DNA of 64,000 bases. Origin: Haloplasmataceae bacterium (GTDB taxonomy: Bacteria; Bacillota_I; Bacilli_A; Haloplasmatales; Haloplasmataceae). The notes beneath the pieces are model-generated. The model did no database searches. It was not told the origin of the DNA and saw only the letters and a list, made by a program, of their open reading frames with translations. The stretch spans positions 29,767 to 93,766 of the forward strand of contig JARDZP010000005.1 in assembly GCA_029240795.1 (NCBI GenBank), read 5' to 3'. Below are positions 49,263 through 57,777 of this stretch, one piece after another (position 1 is the first letter of the stretch; every line of letters begins with the position of its first letter). The position numbers and the translations under genes were made by a program.

Positions 49263-50590
49263 TGAATTTTAAACTATTAATTGAAAAAGCCAAACTTGCT
49301 GGCATTAATGAAATAGAAATTTATTCAGAGCATAATGAAGGTTTAAAAATTACCTTATTTGAAGCAAAAGTTGATAAATATGTTTTGAGTAACACAGTTG
49401 GTTTAGCTGTACGTGGTATATATTGCGGTAAGATGGGTTATGTAAGTGTTGAAAATGTGAGTGATGACAGCATTGATTTTATTATAAATAAATTAATCGA
49501 AAATGCATCAACTATTACAAGTAGTGAAAAGAGTTTTATATATGCAGGCAGTGAAAATTATCCTAAGTTAAATAATAACTTTGATGATTTTTCTTTAGTT
49601 GACCCACAAAAGAAAATTAATTTATTATTACAGTTAGAAAGTAAAATTTACTCACTTGACTCAAGAATTACTAAAGTTGCTAGTTGTAGTTATAGTGAAA
49701 CAAAAGTTAAAACGACAATCGTAAATTCAAAAGGATTAAATTTATCAAAAGTTGATGGGTATGCCTTTTTATCAGCTTCAGCAGTAGCTAAAGAAAACGG
49801 TGATGTGAAATCTGATGGCGATTACACGATTAGTAAAATGTGTGATTTTAATGTCGATGAATTAGCTAGCAAAATTGTAAAAAGAACTGTTAGTTTATTA
49901 AATGCGACCCCAGTTGAATCAAAAAGTTATCCTGTCATATTTGAAAATGAAGTTTTTGTAGATTTATTGAGTGCTTTTGAATCCATGTTTTCTGGTGAAG
50001 CAGCACTTAAGAATTTAACGATGTTAAAAGATAAAGTTGGCCAAAAAATTGTTAATGATAAAGTAACCCTTATTGATGACCCTCTAACGAGTCTTTCATT
50101 CTTTAACAACGCTTTTGATGATGAAGGTGTCGCTTGTTTAACTAAAGAAGTTATTTCTAATGGTGTATTAAATACTTTATTACATAATCTAAAAACCGCA
50201 AATGCCTTTAATGTAAAATCAACCGGTAATGGATTTAAGGCTAGTTTAAATGCACCTATTAGTGTAAGTAGTAATAACCTTTATTTAAAACCAGGTACTA
50301 CAAGCTTAAATGAATTGATTGCTTCTACTAATGAAGGTTTATTTATTACATCATTACAAGGATTACATGCGGGAGTTGATCCTGTTTCAGGAAATTTTAG
50401 TTTACAGTCCTCAGGATTTTTAATCGAAAATGGTAAAATAAGCCGACCCGTTACGTTAATTGTTGTATCAGGTAATTTCTTAAAAATGCTGAATGAAGTC
50501 GAAGAAATCGGTAAAGATTTAATATTTACTCCTAGTCAATTAGGCTCACCTTCAGTTAAAATAACAAGTTTAGCTGTATCCGGTAAGTAA
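49262..50590 (+). CDS. tldE: TldE/PmbA subunit
   Basis: The partner of TldD; it has the same fold but lacks the HExxxH motif, as expected. C-terminal signatures GVDPVSGNFSLQSSGFLIENG and IFTPSQLGSPSVKI are present. Length 442 aa. GGAGGAAAAAAATA precedes the ATG. The stop lies only seven bases before the inverted-repeat segment at 50598. Confidence 0.92.
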   Translation: MNFKLLIEKAKLAGINEIEIYSEHNEGLKITLFEAKVDKYVLSNTVGLAVRGIYCGKMGYVSVENVSDDSIDFIINKLIENASTITSSEKSFIYAGSENYPKLNNNFDDFSLVDPQKKINLLLQLESKIYSLDSRITKVASCSYSETKVKTTIVNSKGLNLSKVDGYAFLSASAVAKENGDVKSDGDYTISKMCDFNVDELASKIVKRTVSLLNATPVESKSYPVIFENEVFVDLLSAFESMFSGEAALKNLTMLKDKVGQKIVNDKVTLIDDPLTSLSFFNNAFDDEGVACLTKEVISNGVLNTLLHNLKTANAFNVKSTGNGFKASLNAPISVSSNNLYLKPGTTSLNELIASTNEGLFITSLQGLHAGVDPVSGNFSLQSSGFLIENGKISRPVTLIVVSGNFLKMLNEVEEIGKDLIFTPSQLGSPSVKITSLAVSGK

Positions 50591-50597
50591 ATATTAT

Positions 50598-50630
50598 AAG
50601 AACGTATTATTTTTATATAACGCACAGATT
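50598..50630 (+). repeat. Left terminal inverted repeat of a 1-kb segment
   Basis: AAGAACGTAT...ATATAACGCACAGATT is inverted at 51590-51622 with 29 of 33 bases identical. Weaker similarity continues inward (GAAAAAA, then an AATCG.ATA block), giving perhaps 80 bp of related ends. Confidence 0.75.
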
Positions 50631-50714
50631 TGCGGAAAAAAGCATGGTTTTACCTACTAAATCGCATATCTAATCGCTCTAAAAATCTCAGTATTAATAG
50701 TTGTAACAGTATGG

Positions 50715-50748
50715 AAAATGCTTCCCAATTAAATGAGAAGCATTTTTT
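50715..50748 (+). terminator. Terminator downstream of tldE
   Basis: AAAATGCTTC pairs with GAAGCATTTT (50737-50746), followed by T-rich sequence. It is inside the inverted-repeat segment and may end tldDE transcripts. Confidence 0.75.
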
Positions 50749-50811
50749 CAATTCATCAATAATAATCATTAATTTGTTCTATATTGAAACAAATATTACA
50801 ACAATAAGTGA

Positions 50812-51210
50812 TTAATCTAATTCTTCAAATACATAATTATCAAAAAAAACCATATTTCCATCAACAACATCATAACTTTTTTTGTCAATTACGACACCAC
50901 TGATACTTTCAATTCCACCATAAATGGTTATACTATGATTTTCCCACGTAAGACTATAAAGGATACATGATTCTTTCTGTATGTCATTATCTTCAACTAA
51001 TTTCCAACTATTAAGGTTTTTTATTATCTCTTCTTTTTCTTTATCATTACTGAAAATTAATGGTTTATAATTAATATCTTTGCCAGAACAATCATAAGGA
51101 TTTTTAAGGATTGTTATATTTTCATTTGGAACTTCGAATTTTACCTGTTTACTGCAACCCACTAATAAAAATAAAATTAAAATTAAACTCACAAAACTAT
51201 TTTTTCTCAA
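50812..51210 (-). CDS. Small lipoprotein of unknown function
   Basis: The 132-aa protein has a lipoprotein signal (SFVSLILILFLLVGC, Cys 19). A soluble domain of about 110 residues carries two more cysteines and a strand-rich C-terminus. No family recognised. The start codon is TTG, after AAGGGTGATG. It lies inside the segment bounded by the 33-bp inverted repeats, alone on its strand. Confidence 0.72.
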   Translation of the reverse strand: MRKNSFVSLILILFLLVGCSKQVKFEVPNENITILKNPYDCSGKDINYKPLIFSNDKEKEEIIKNLNSWKLVEDNDIQKESCILYSLTWENHSITIYGGIESISGVVIDKKSYDVVDGNMVFFDNYVFEELD

Positions 51211-51518
51211 AGCACATCACCCTTTCTATTTATATTTATATTTATATCTATAATATGATACTATCACTTGCAGATAAAATTGTAAATATTGTTTAATGAC
51301 GATAAAAAATATGCTTTATTAGTGACTTTCTTTAACATACCAAATAAAAAAGTCGTTATATGAATCGCATGTAAAATCGCATACCCAATCGCAAGGGTAT
51401 TTTAAAAATAGGTATATTTTTTATAGTGCGATAGACCTTAAGATTAATAACATCATTTTACATTATTATTACTCCTAAAAGTTAACATTTTATAAGTATA
51501 TTTAGGTAAATTATAACA

Positions 51519-51549
51519 AAAAACGCATTGCGATTTACAATGCGTTTTT
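51519..51549. terminator. Bidirectional terminator-like hairpin
   Basis: AAAAACGCATTG pairs perfectly with CAATGCGTTTTT (51538-51549) around CGATTTA. A and T tracts flank it on both sides. Confidence 0.7.
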
Positions 51550-51589
51550 GTATTCGATTGACTATGTTTTTTGCCTTATTTTTTCTTCT

Positions 51590-51622
51590 AATCTGTGCGT
51601 TATATTAATTTTATACGTTCTT
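51590..51622 (-). repeat. Right terminal inverted repeat of a 1-kb segment
   Basis: The reverse complement reads AAGAACGTATAAAATTAATA followed by TAACGCACAGATT. It differs from the left copy at four central positions, while both outer 10 bases and inner 16 bases are identical. Confidence 0.75.
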
Positions 51623-51678
51623 TTTTTATTGAATATTTTTCATTTAGTAACAAAATATAAGAATAAGGAGGTCTCTAA

Positions 51679-52560
51679 ATGAATGATGTAGCGATTACGT
51701 ATAACCAAGATGAAAGTCAAGCGGTATTAGAAGGATTAAAATTAATTGAAGCGGAAAAATTAATAAATAACGAGGATATTGTTTTAATAGTTCCTAATTG
51801 GGTCACTTTTAGTGTACCAAAAAGTGGTGTAGTAGTTGGTCCTGAAACTTTTAGGACAATTATAAAATGGGTAAAAGGATTGAACCCAAAAAGAATTGTC
51901 GTTGCGACCGGCTCTGGTGGTGGAGATACAATTGATATTATGAAAAAAGTGGGTTACGAGAAAATCATTAAAGAGGAAAATGTTGAGTTTATTGATTTTA
52001 ATTCAGGTCCTTATGATGAATTAATTATTGATAGTACAGTTATTAAAAAGTTAAAAGTTAATAAAATTATTAATGAAAAGACAAAACTTATCTCATTTAC
52101 ACAGCTAAAACAGCATGAAGAGGCAACGATGTCTGCCGCAATTAAAATTGTGAGTATGTCGATTCCCTCAACTGAAGAACATGGAGCTCCAAAGAAAAAT
52201 CTTGGAATACACACTGATTTACATGATTTTCTTTATAAAATGGCAATAAATATTCCGATTGACATCTCAATTGTGAACGCAAATCCGGCCATGGTTGGTA
52301 CTGGACCATCTCGAGGAGCGGCAGTACACACAGGAATCGTAGTAAGTGGTAACAATCCTGTAAGTACTGATACGGTTAATGCAAGATTATTAGGATTTAA
52401 ACCACAGGCGATTTCATATTTATATAAATTAGAACAAGCCAAAGTTGGATTGACAGATTTTAATAAAATCAATTTAAAAGGGATCCCTATTCACCAAGCA
52501 GAGGAGATCTTTACTAAAGCTATTTATCATCAGAAATTATCTGTTGATGATATATTGTGA
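51679..52560 (+). CDS. DUF362-domain protein
   Basis: The 293-aa protein fits the DUF362 family by its layout: N-terminal VAITYNQDESQAVLEGL, core segments VVVGPETFRTIIKWVKG and ISFTQLKQHEEATMSAAIK, and the C-terminal part NPVSTDTVNARLLGF. There is no attached ferredoxin domain or Cys cluster, unlike many homologues. The function is unknown. AAGGAGG precedes the ATG. Single gene with its own terminator. Confidence 0.8.
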   Translation: MNDVAITYNQDESQAVLEGLKLIEAEKLINNEDIVLIVPNWVTFSVPKSGVVVGPETFRTIIKWVKGLNPKRIVVATGSGGGDTIDIMKKVGYEKIIKEENVEFIDFNSGPYDELIIDSTVIKKLKVNKIINEKTKLISFTQLKQHEEATMSAAIKIVSMSIPSTEEHGAPKKNLGIHTDLHDFLYKMAINIPIDISIVNANPAMVGTGPSRGAAVHTGIVVSGNNPVSTDTVNARLLGFKPQAISYLYKLEQAKVGLTDFNKINLKGIPIHQAEEIFTKAIYHQKLSVDDIL

Positions 52561-52578
52561 AATTACATTTAAGATTTA

Positions 52579-52608
52579 ACGGTATATAAATAATATACCG
52601 TTTTTTAT
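52579..52608 (+). terminator. Terminator after the DUF362 gene
   Basis: ACGGTATAT pairs with ATATACCGT (52593-52601), followed by T6. Confidence 0.82.
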
Positions 52609-52661
52609 TAAATATTTTTCCTAATTTTGGCATATAATAAAATGAAAGTTTTGGTGATTAG

Positions 52662-53765
52662 ATGAAAAAATTAAATTTAAATTTTTTATATATATTATCA
52701 TTTATATTATTAAGTTTAGTAATATTAATCTTAAGTAATGTCGCTTTTCCAATCATTTTTAACTTAATGATGAATATTATCTATTTGTTGACTCCGTTTA
52801 TTATCGGTTTCTTTTTTGCATTTTTACTTCATACATTAGTAGACAAAATTGAAGAACAAGGGATTAATCGAGCACTATCAGTATTATTAGTCTTTTTATT
52901 ATTTCTAATAATATTTGTCTATTTAATATCGAGTTTAATTCCTATCATTGCAGGTCAAGTGTCTCAATTAAAAAATCAAATACCAGAAATATATCATTCA
53001 GTTGAAGTTTTTTTAAATGATTTTTGGAATCGTTTTGATTTTATTCCAAATGAATATCATTTTAGTTTAGGTGATATAGAACATTGGACAATAGATAAAT
53101 TATTTAATGGTAATTTATCGGCTAATAATTTACTTGGTATATTAGATTCATTTGCGACGATTATTTTAGCACCAATCATCACTTTTTATTTCTTGAATGA
53201 CTATAATAATTTAAAAAAGAGATTAGTACGTTTTTTAAAACGAAATCATATGCGTTTTACCTTTAATTTCTTAAAGGAAGTTGATGTCAATTTTGGACAA
53301 TATTTTCGTGGCTTAATATTGGTAATGAATTTAATGACTTTAGCTTCAGCATTAGGTTTCTACTTAGTTGGCTTAGATTATCCACTTTTATTTGGGTTTA
53401 TCGTTGGTTATACCAATGTAATTCCCTATTTTGGACCTTATATCGGTGGAATACCAGCGGTTCTATTCGCATTATCCCAAGATTGGAAAATAGCGATTTT
53501 CACATTATTAACTATTGTTGGTGTTCAATTAATTGAATCAAATATTGTTACACCTTATGTTCAAAGTAAATCAATAGATGCTCATCCATTACTGATTTTA
53601 TTATCCTTTATTGTCTTTGGTAAATACTTTGGTATCTTAGGTATGATTTTTTCAGTGCCATTATTAGCAGTAATTTTACTAATATTACGCTATATTCGAA
53701 TTTATATTAGACTTAAAAGATGTAAAAAATTTCAAATGCATATTGAAAAGGAAGTAAGTATATAA
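52662..53765 (+). CDS. AI-2E-family transporter (YrrI-like permease)
   Basis: The 367-aa membrane protein has about eight helices. The family segments LAPIITFYFLNDYNNLKKRLV, GYTNVIPYFGPYIGGIPA and VTPYVQSKSIDAHPLLILLS are clear. Members include AI-2 exporters and Na+/H+ antiporters, so the substrate is open. It sits directly before the alaS T-box, as yrrI does in Bacillus. GGTGATTAG precedes the ATG. Confidence 0.88.
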   Translation: MKKLNLNFLYILSFILLSLVILILSNVAFPIIFNLMMNIIYLLTPFIIGFFFAFLLHTLVDKIEEQGINRALSVLLVFLLFLIIFVYLISSLIPIIAGQVSQLKNQIPEIYHSVEVFLNDFWNRFDFIPNEYHFSLGDIEHWTIDKLFNGNLSANNLLGILDSFATIILAPIITFYFLNDYNNLKKRLVRFLKRNHMRFTFNFLKEVDVNFGQYFRGLILVMNLMTLASALGFYLVGLDYPLLFGFIVGYTNVIPYFGPYIGGIPAVLFALSQDWKIAIFTLLTIVGVQLIESNIVTPYVQSKSIDAHPLLILLSFIVFGKYFGILGMIFSVPLLAVILLILRYIRIYIRLKRCKKFQMHIEKEVSI

Positions 53766-53794
53766 TATAATTATATAGAATAAATAAAATGATG

Positions 53795-54019
53795 AAGAAG
53801 AAGAGTAAATTATAAGTATACTTTAGAGAGGAGTTTTCATAGGCTGAAAGAAACTCTAGTAAAAAAATAATTGAAGCTACTTCTGAGTGTAGTTAAAATC
53901 TACCGGTTAGTCCGTTAAACTAAAAGAGAGCTGAATTAATTTCAGAATTAGGGTGGTACCGCGACTGAATCGTCCCTTGCTAGTAAAAGTTTACTTTTAC
54001 ATATGCAAGGGATTTTTTT
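53795..54019 (+). promoter_or_regulatory. T-box riboswitch for alanyl-tRNA upstream of alaS
   Basis: The canonical T-box sequence AGGGTGGTACCGCG is at 53950-53963. A short Stem I contains the AGAGAG motif (53825-53830) and its base pairs AGAAG with CTTCT. Just before CTTCT the specifier is GCT (53876-53878), an alanine codon. The terminator stem TCCCTTGC/GCAAGGGA ends in T7 at 54019. Uncharged tRNA-Ala would favour antitermination and alaS expression. Confidence 0.93.
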
Positions 54020-54060
54020 ATTTATTAGATTAAAAATGCTTAATAAGAAGGAGGAATAGA

Positions 54061-56691
54061 ATGAAAAAATTAACAGGTGCACAAATTCGTAAGATGTACT
54101 TAGAATTTTTCAAATCGAAAGGACATACAATTCATCCTAGCCAGTCATTAGTTCCTGACGATGATCCGACACTTTTATGGATAAATTCAGGTGTAGCAAC
54201 ATTAAAAAAATATTTTGATGGTAGATTAATACCCGATAATCCAAGAATCACAAACTCACAAAAATCAATTCGAACAAATGATATTGAAAATGTGGGTAAA
54301 ACCGCACGTCACCACACATTCTTTGAAATGCTAGGTAACTTTTCAATAGGTAATTATTTTAAAAAAGAAGCAATTGAATTTGCTTGGGAACTTTTAACGA
54401 GTGATAAATGGTACGGTTTTGATAAAGATCGTTTATATATGACGATTTATCCTAGTGATGAAGAAGCATATCGTTATTGGGTAAAATGTGGCGTTGAACC
54501 AAGTCATATTGTTAAACTTGAAGGAAACTATTGGGAAATTGGTGAAGGACCATCTGGACCTAACACTGAAATTTTCTACGATAGAGGTGTAACTTATGAA
54601 TTTAACGCACCTACTGAAGAATTATATCCTGGTGGTGAAAACGAAAGATATTTAGAAATTTGGAATCTAGTTTTCTCTCAATATAATGCGATTGAAGGTA
54701 AACCAAAAAGTGAATATCCTGAATTACCTAATAAAAACATTGATACAGGAATGGGACTAGAAAGAATGACTTCCGTTATTCAAGATGTACCAACAAACTA
54801 TGATACTGATTTATTTATGCCAATAATTAATAAAATTAGTGAAATATCAAAACAAAACTACTTAGAAACTAAAGAAAAAACCATAGCATTTAGAGTAATC
54901 GCTGACCATATTCGTACTTGTGTTTTTGCGATCAGTGATGGTGCTTTACCTTCAAATGAAGGAAGAGGCTATGTCATTAGACGTTTAATTCGTAGAAGTG
55001 TTAAATATGCACGTAAACTTGGAATTGAAAGAACATTTATGAAAGAATTAGTTCCAGTTGTCGCTGATATTATGTTTGATTATTACCCTGAAGTAAAAAC
55101 AAAAGTAGATTTCATTCAAACAATTTTAGAAAAAGAAGAAATCAGATTTCATGAAACACTTCAAGATGGATTAAATATTTTAAATGATGTAATAAAAAAC
55201 ACAAATTCTAAGGAAATTGATGGGAAGACAGCGTTTAAATTATATGACACTTATGGTTTTCCAATTGAATTAACAATTGAATATGCTGAAGAAGCTGGAT
55301 TAACAGTTGACGTATTAGAATTTAAAAATGAATTAGATGCACAACGTAAACGAGCTCGTGATGCTAGAGAAGATATGGATTCAATGCAATCACAAAATAA
55401 AACTTTAATGGATATTAAGGCTGAATCGAAATTTTTAGGCTATAAATTATTAGAAACAGAAGGTAAAGTTTTATATATCATTAATAAAGATGAATTACTG
55501 ACAAAAGCTAAAAAAGGTGATGAAGTACAAATCATTTTAGATCAAACACCTTTCTATGCGCTTAGTGGTGGTCAAATAGCTGATATGGGTGTCATGAAAA
55601 ATGATCATGTAACATTAGCTGTTAATGAAGTAACCAAAGCACCAAATAAACAGCATTTACATTTCTGTACAGTTATTGAAGGAACACTTAATGTTGGTGA
55701 GAAATTAAATTTAATCGTAGAAAAACAAGCACGTGCTTTCATTACACGTAACCATACAGCAACACATTTACTTCAAAAATCATTAAGGATAGTACTAGGT
55801 GACCATATTGCTCAAGCAGGTTCTTATGTTAGTAGTGATCGATTAAGATTTGACTTTAATCATTTTGAAGCAATTAAAAAAGACCAATTAACTGAAATAG
55901 AAAAGATTGTCAATGAAAAAATTTATGAAAGTATGTCAGTTCACATTGAAGAAATGTCAATCACTAAGGCAAAAGAAAAAGGCGCAACAGCATTATTTAA
56001 TGAAAAATATGGTGATATAGTACGTGTTGTTAGTGCTAGTGATTTCTCAATTGAATTATGTGGTGGATGTCATGTAACTAATACTTCAGAAATCGGCTTA
56101 TTTAAAATAATATCTGAATCAGGAATTGGAGCAGGTATTAGACGTATTGAAGCAGTAACTAGTAGTAAAGCTGTAGAATATCTTCAAAATTATGTTCAAA
56201 ATGTAGAAGCAATCGCAAATAATTTAAAAGCAAACGTTCATGATGTAGTAGATAAAGTAAGTATTTTAATTGATGAAAATAAAGCATTACAAAAAGAATT
56301 AGAAGCAATACGTAATAAACTAGCTAATATTGAAGCAAATGAATTAGTTAATCATGTTAAAATGATTAATGGCTATAATGTTTTAACCGCAACTGTAAAA
56401 AATATTGAAATTAATGCATTAAGAAACATGATTGACAATTTTAAAGACAAACTAAAAAGTGTAATCGTTGTTTTAGCTAACATTGAAGCCGATAAAGTTA
56501 TGTTTATGACGGGTGTAAGTAAGGATTATGTCGCTAAAGGTGTTCATGCTGGAATGTTAGTAAAGGAAATGGCATCTATATGTGGTGGAAATGGTGGAGG
56601 AAGACCAGATTTCGCACAAGCAGGAGCTAAAAACGTAGAAAAAGTAGAGATAGCACTTAATTTTTTAAACGATTATTTAAAAAATAAGTAA
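54061..56691 (+). CDS. alaS: Alanyl-tRNA synthetase
   Basis: Class II synthetase with the N-terminal GAQIRKMYLEFFKSKGH and DPTLLWINSGVATLKKYFDG. The editing domain has zinc ligands HTATHLL and CGGCHV, and the C-terminal oligomer domain ends GGNGGGRPDFAQAG. Length 876 aa is standard. AAGGAGG precedes the ATG. Controlled by the T-box upstream. Confidence 0.96.
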   Translation: MKKLTGAQIRKMYLEFFKSKGHTIHPSQSLVPDDDPTLLWINSGVATLKKYFDGRLIPDNPRITNSQKSIRTNDIENVGKTARHHTFFEMLGNFSIGNYFKKEAIEFAWELLTSDKWYGFDKDRLYMTIYPSDEEAYRYWVKCGVEPSHIVKLEGNYWEIGEGPSGPNTEIFYDRGVTYEFNAPTEELYPGGENERYLEIWNLVFSQYNAIEGKPKSEYPELPNKNIDTGMGLERMTSVIQDVPTNYDTDLFMPIINKISEISKQNYLETKEKTIAFRVIADHIRTCVFAISDGALPSNEGRGYVIRRLIRRSVKYARKLGIERTFMKELVPVVADIMFDYYPEVKTKVDFIQTILEKEEIRFHETLQDGLNILNDVIKNTNSKEIDGKTAFKLYDTYGFPIELTIEYAEEAGLTVDVLEFKNELDAQRKRARDAREDMDSMQSQNKTLMDIKAESKFLGYKLLETEGKVLYIINKDELLTKAKKGDEVQIILDQTPFYALSGGQIADMGVMKNDHVTLAVNEVTKAPNKQHLHFCTVIEGTLNVGEKLNLIVEKQARAFITRNHTATHLLQKSLRIVLGDHIAQAGSYVSSDRLRFDFNHFEAIKKDQLTEIEKIVNEKIYESMSVHIEEMSITKAKEKGATALFNEKYGDIVRVVSASDFSIELCGGCHVTNTSEIGLFKIISESGIGAGIRRIEAVTSSKAVEYLQNYVQNVEAIANNLKANVHDVVDKVSILIDENKALQKELEAIRNKLANIEANELVNHVKMINGYNVLTATVKNIEINALRNMIDNFKDKLKSVIVVLANIEADKVMFMTGVSKDYVAKGVHAGMLVKEMASICGGNGGGRPDFAQAGAKNVEKVEIALNFLNDYLKNK

Positions 56692-56716
56692 ATCTATATC
56701 TATTTTTTACAAATAA

Positions 56717-56725
56717 TGGTATAAT
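56717..56725 (+). promoter_or_regulatory. Extended -10 promoter of ruvX
   Basis: TGGTATAAT is a TGn-extended perfect -10, 39 bases before the ruvX ATG. It would let ruvX and the DUF1292 gene be expressed apart from alaS. Confidence 0.55.
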
Positions 56726-56763
56726 GTCAACGAGATATTAGGTTAAAATAAAGGATGTAAAGA

Positions 56764-57177
56764 ATGAAAATTTTAGGACTTGATTTGGGCTCTAAAACAT
56801 TAGGAATAGCTATGAGTGACCCCCTAGGTTATACAGCACAAGGAATAGAAACATTTACCTTCCACGAAAACGATTATAATTTAGCGATAAATCGTGTTAA
56901 AGAAATAATTGAAAAAAACCCGATAAAAAAGGTAGTTTTAGGGTATCCTAAAAACATGAATGGCACGATTGGTGAACGCGCAAAAATTTGCGAAGTTTTT
57001 GCAGAAACTATGCGTAAAGAGCTTAATGTTGAAGTTGTTTTATGGGATGAAAGAATGACAACTATGGAAGCTGAAAAAATACTTATTGATGCCAACATGT
57101 CTCGACAAAAAAGAAAGAAAGTTATTGATAAAATGGCTGCAGTAGTATTACTACAAAGCTATTTAAATAGTAATTAA
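56764..57177 (+). CDS. ruvX: RuvX/YqgF, putative pre-16S rRNA nuclease
   Basis: The RNase H-like fold starts ILGLDLGSKTLGIAMSDP; other motifs are VVLGYPKNMNGTIGERA, LWDERMTTMEAEKIL and DKMAAVVLLQSYL. Length 137 aa is usual. In Bacillus yrrK lies one gene after alaS with yrzL (IreB) between; here yrzL is missing. Two codon-lengths separate it from the next gene's ribosome binding site. Confidence 0.93.
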   Translation: MKILGLDLGSKTLGIAMSDPLGYTAQGIETFTFHENDYNLAINRVKEIIEKNPIKKVVLGYPKNMNGTIGERAKICEVFAETMRKELNVEVVLWDERMTTMEAEKILIDANMSRQKRKKVIDKMAAVVLLQSYLNSN

Positions 57178-57190
57178 TGAGGTGAAAAAA

Positions 57191-57601
57191 ATGGATGAAA
57201 ATTTCTTAACAGTAGTAGATGAAAATGGTAATGAAATATTATGCGAAATAATATTTACATTTGACTCAGAAGACTACAAAAAATCTTATGTACTTTATAC
57301 TCCAGTAGAAACTAAAGATGATGACGAAGAAGTTGAAGTATTATGTTCTTCATTTGTACCTTCAAAAGATGGTGCAATTGGTCAATTAATGCCAATCGAA
57401 AGTGATGAAGAATGGGAAATGGTAGAAGAAATATTCAATACATATTTATCAAATATGGATGATGAAGACTTTGATGATGAAGAAGAAGATGACCATGAAT
57501 GTGGTTGCGGACATCATCATCATGGTGATAAAGACCATGATTGCGAATGTGACCATGACCATGAAGATCACGAATGTGAATGTGGACATAAAGAAAAATA
57601 A
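57191..57601 (+). CDS. DUF1292 (YrzB-like) protein with His/Cys-rich metal-binding-like tail
   Basis: Residues 1-90 are a DUF1292 domain (DENGNEILCEIIFTFDSEDYKKSYVLYTP... DEEWEMVEEIFNTYL). An Asp/Glu linker follows, then a tail of about 36 residues with 10 His and 6 Cys in CGCGHHHH, CEC, DHDHEDH and CECGH blocks. Bacillus YrzB lacks such a tail, as far as I recall. It may bind zinc, nickel or copper. The ATG follows GAGGTGAAAAAA. Co-transcribed with ruvX. Confidence 0.85.
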   Translation: MDENFLTVVDENGNEILCEIIFTFDSEDYKKSYVLYTPVETKDDDEEVEVLCSSFVPSKDGAIGQLMPIESDEEWEMVEEIFNTYLSNMDDEDFDDEEEDDHECGCGHHHHGDKDHDCECDHDHEDHECECGHKEK

Positions 57602-57610
57602 GGTGATTTA

Positions 57611-57634
57611 AAGGAGCTTAGGCTCCTTTTTTCT
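57611..57634 (+). terminator. Terminator after the DUF1292 gene
   Basis: AAGGAGC-TTAG-GCTCCTT is followed by a long T run. Confidence 0.83.
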
Positions 57635-57726
57635 TTTTCTTTTTCCATTTTTTTTGTCGAAATAAAACCTTTAGAAATATTTGACTTTACGATTTCATGA
57701 TGATAATGTAATAAACAGGATGTCTA

Positions 57727-57740
57727 AGTAAGCGTTTTCA
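57727..57740 (+). promoter_or_regulatory. cre-like site upstream of the surface carbohydrate-binding protein
   Basis: AGTAAGCGTTTTCA matches the cre form TGTAAGCGTTTTCA at 12 of 14 positions. It overlaps an inverted repeat CGTTTTC-AAT-CGAAAACG, so a hairpin is another reading. It lies 38-51 bases before the start codon. Confidence 0.55.
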
Positions 57741-57777
57741 ATCGAAAACGTTTTAGTTACTATAGGAGGTAAATTAC

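Larger units (their letters stand above)
50598..51622. mobile_element. Candidate non-autonomous element with 33-bp inverted repeats and a lipoprotein gene
   Basis: Two imperfect 33-bp inverted repeats bound 1,025 bases. Inside are a terminator, a minus-strand lipoprotein gene, a direct repeat AAATCGCATA.C.AATCGC (50659-50677 and 51374-51392) and a second strong hairpin. No transposase is present. I see no clear target-site duplication. It could be a MITE-like or otherwise mobilised cassette, or the repeats could have another role. Confidence 0.5.
51211..51678. other. Intergenic region with right end of the inverted-repeat segment
   Basis: No gene seen. It contains tandem TTTATAT runs near 51230, several ATCGCAT motifs (51363-51392), the hairpin at 51519-51549, and the right inverted repeat at 51590-51622. 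The DUF362 gene starts 56 bases after the repeat. Confidence 0.5.

Noticed and set aside
50630..50815. 61-aa forward ORF after tldE
   Set aside because: It starts in the left inverted repeat, runs through a terminator hairpin and has no convincing ribosome binding site.
50590..51630. Target-site duplication around the inverted-repeat segment
   Set aside because: Both flanks are AT-rich, but I could not find an identical direct repeat abutting both ends.
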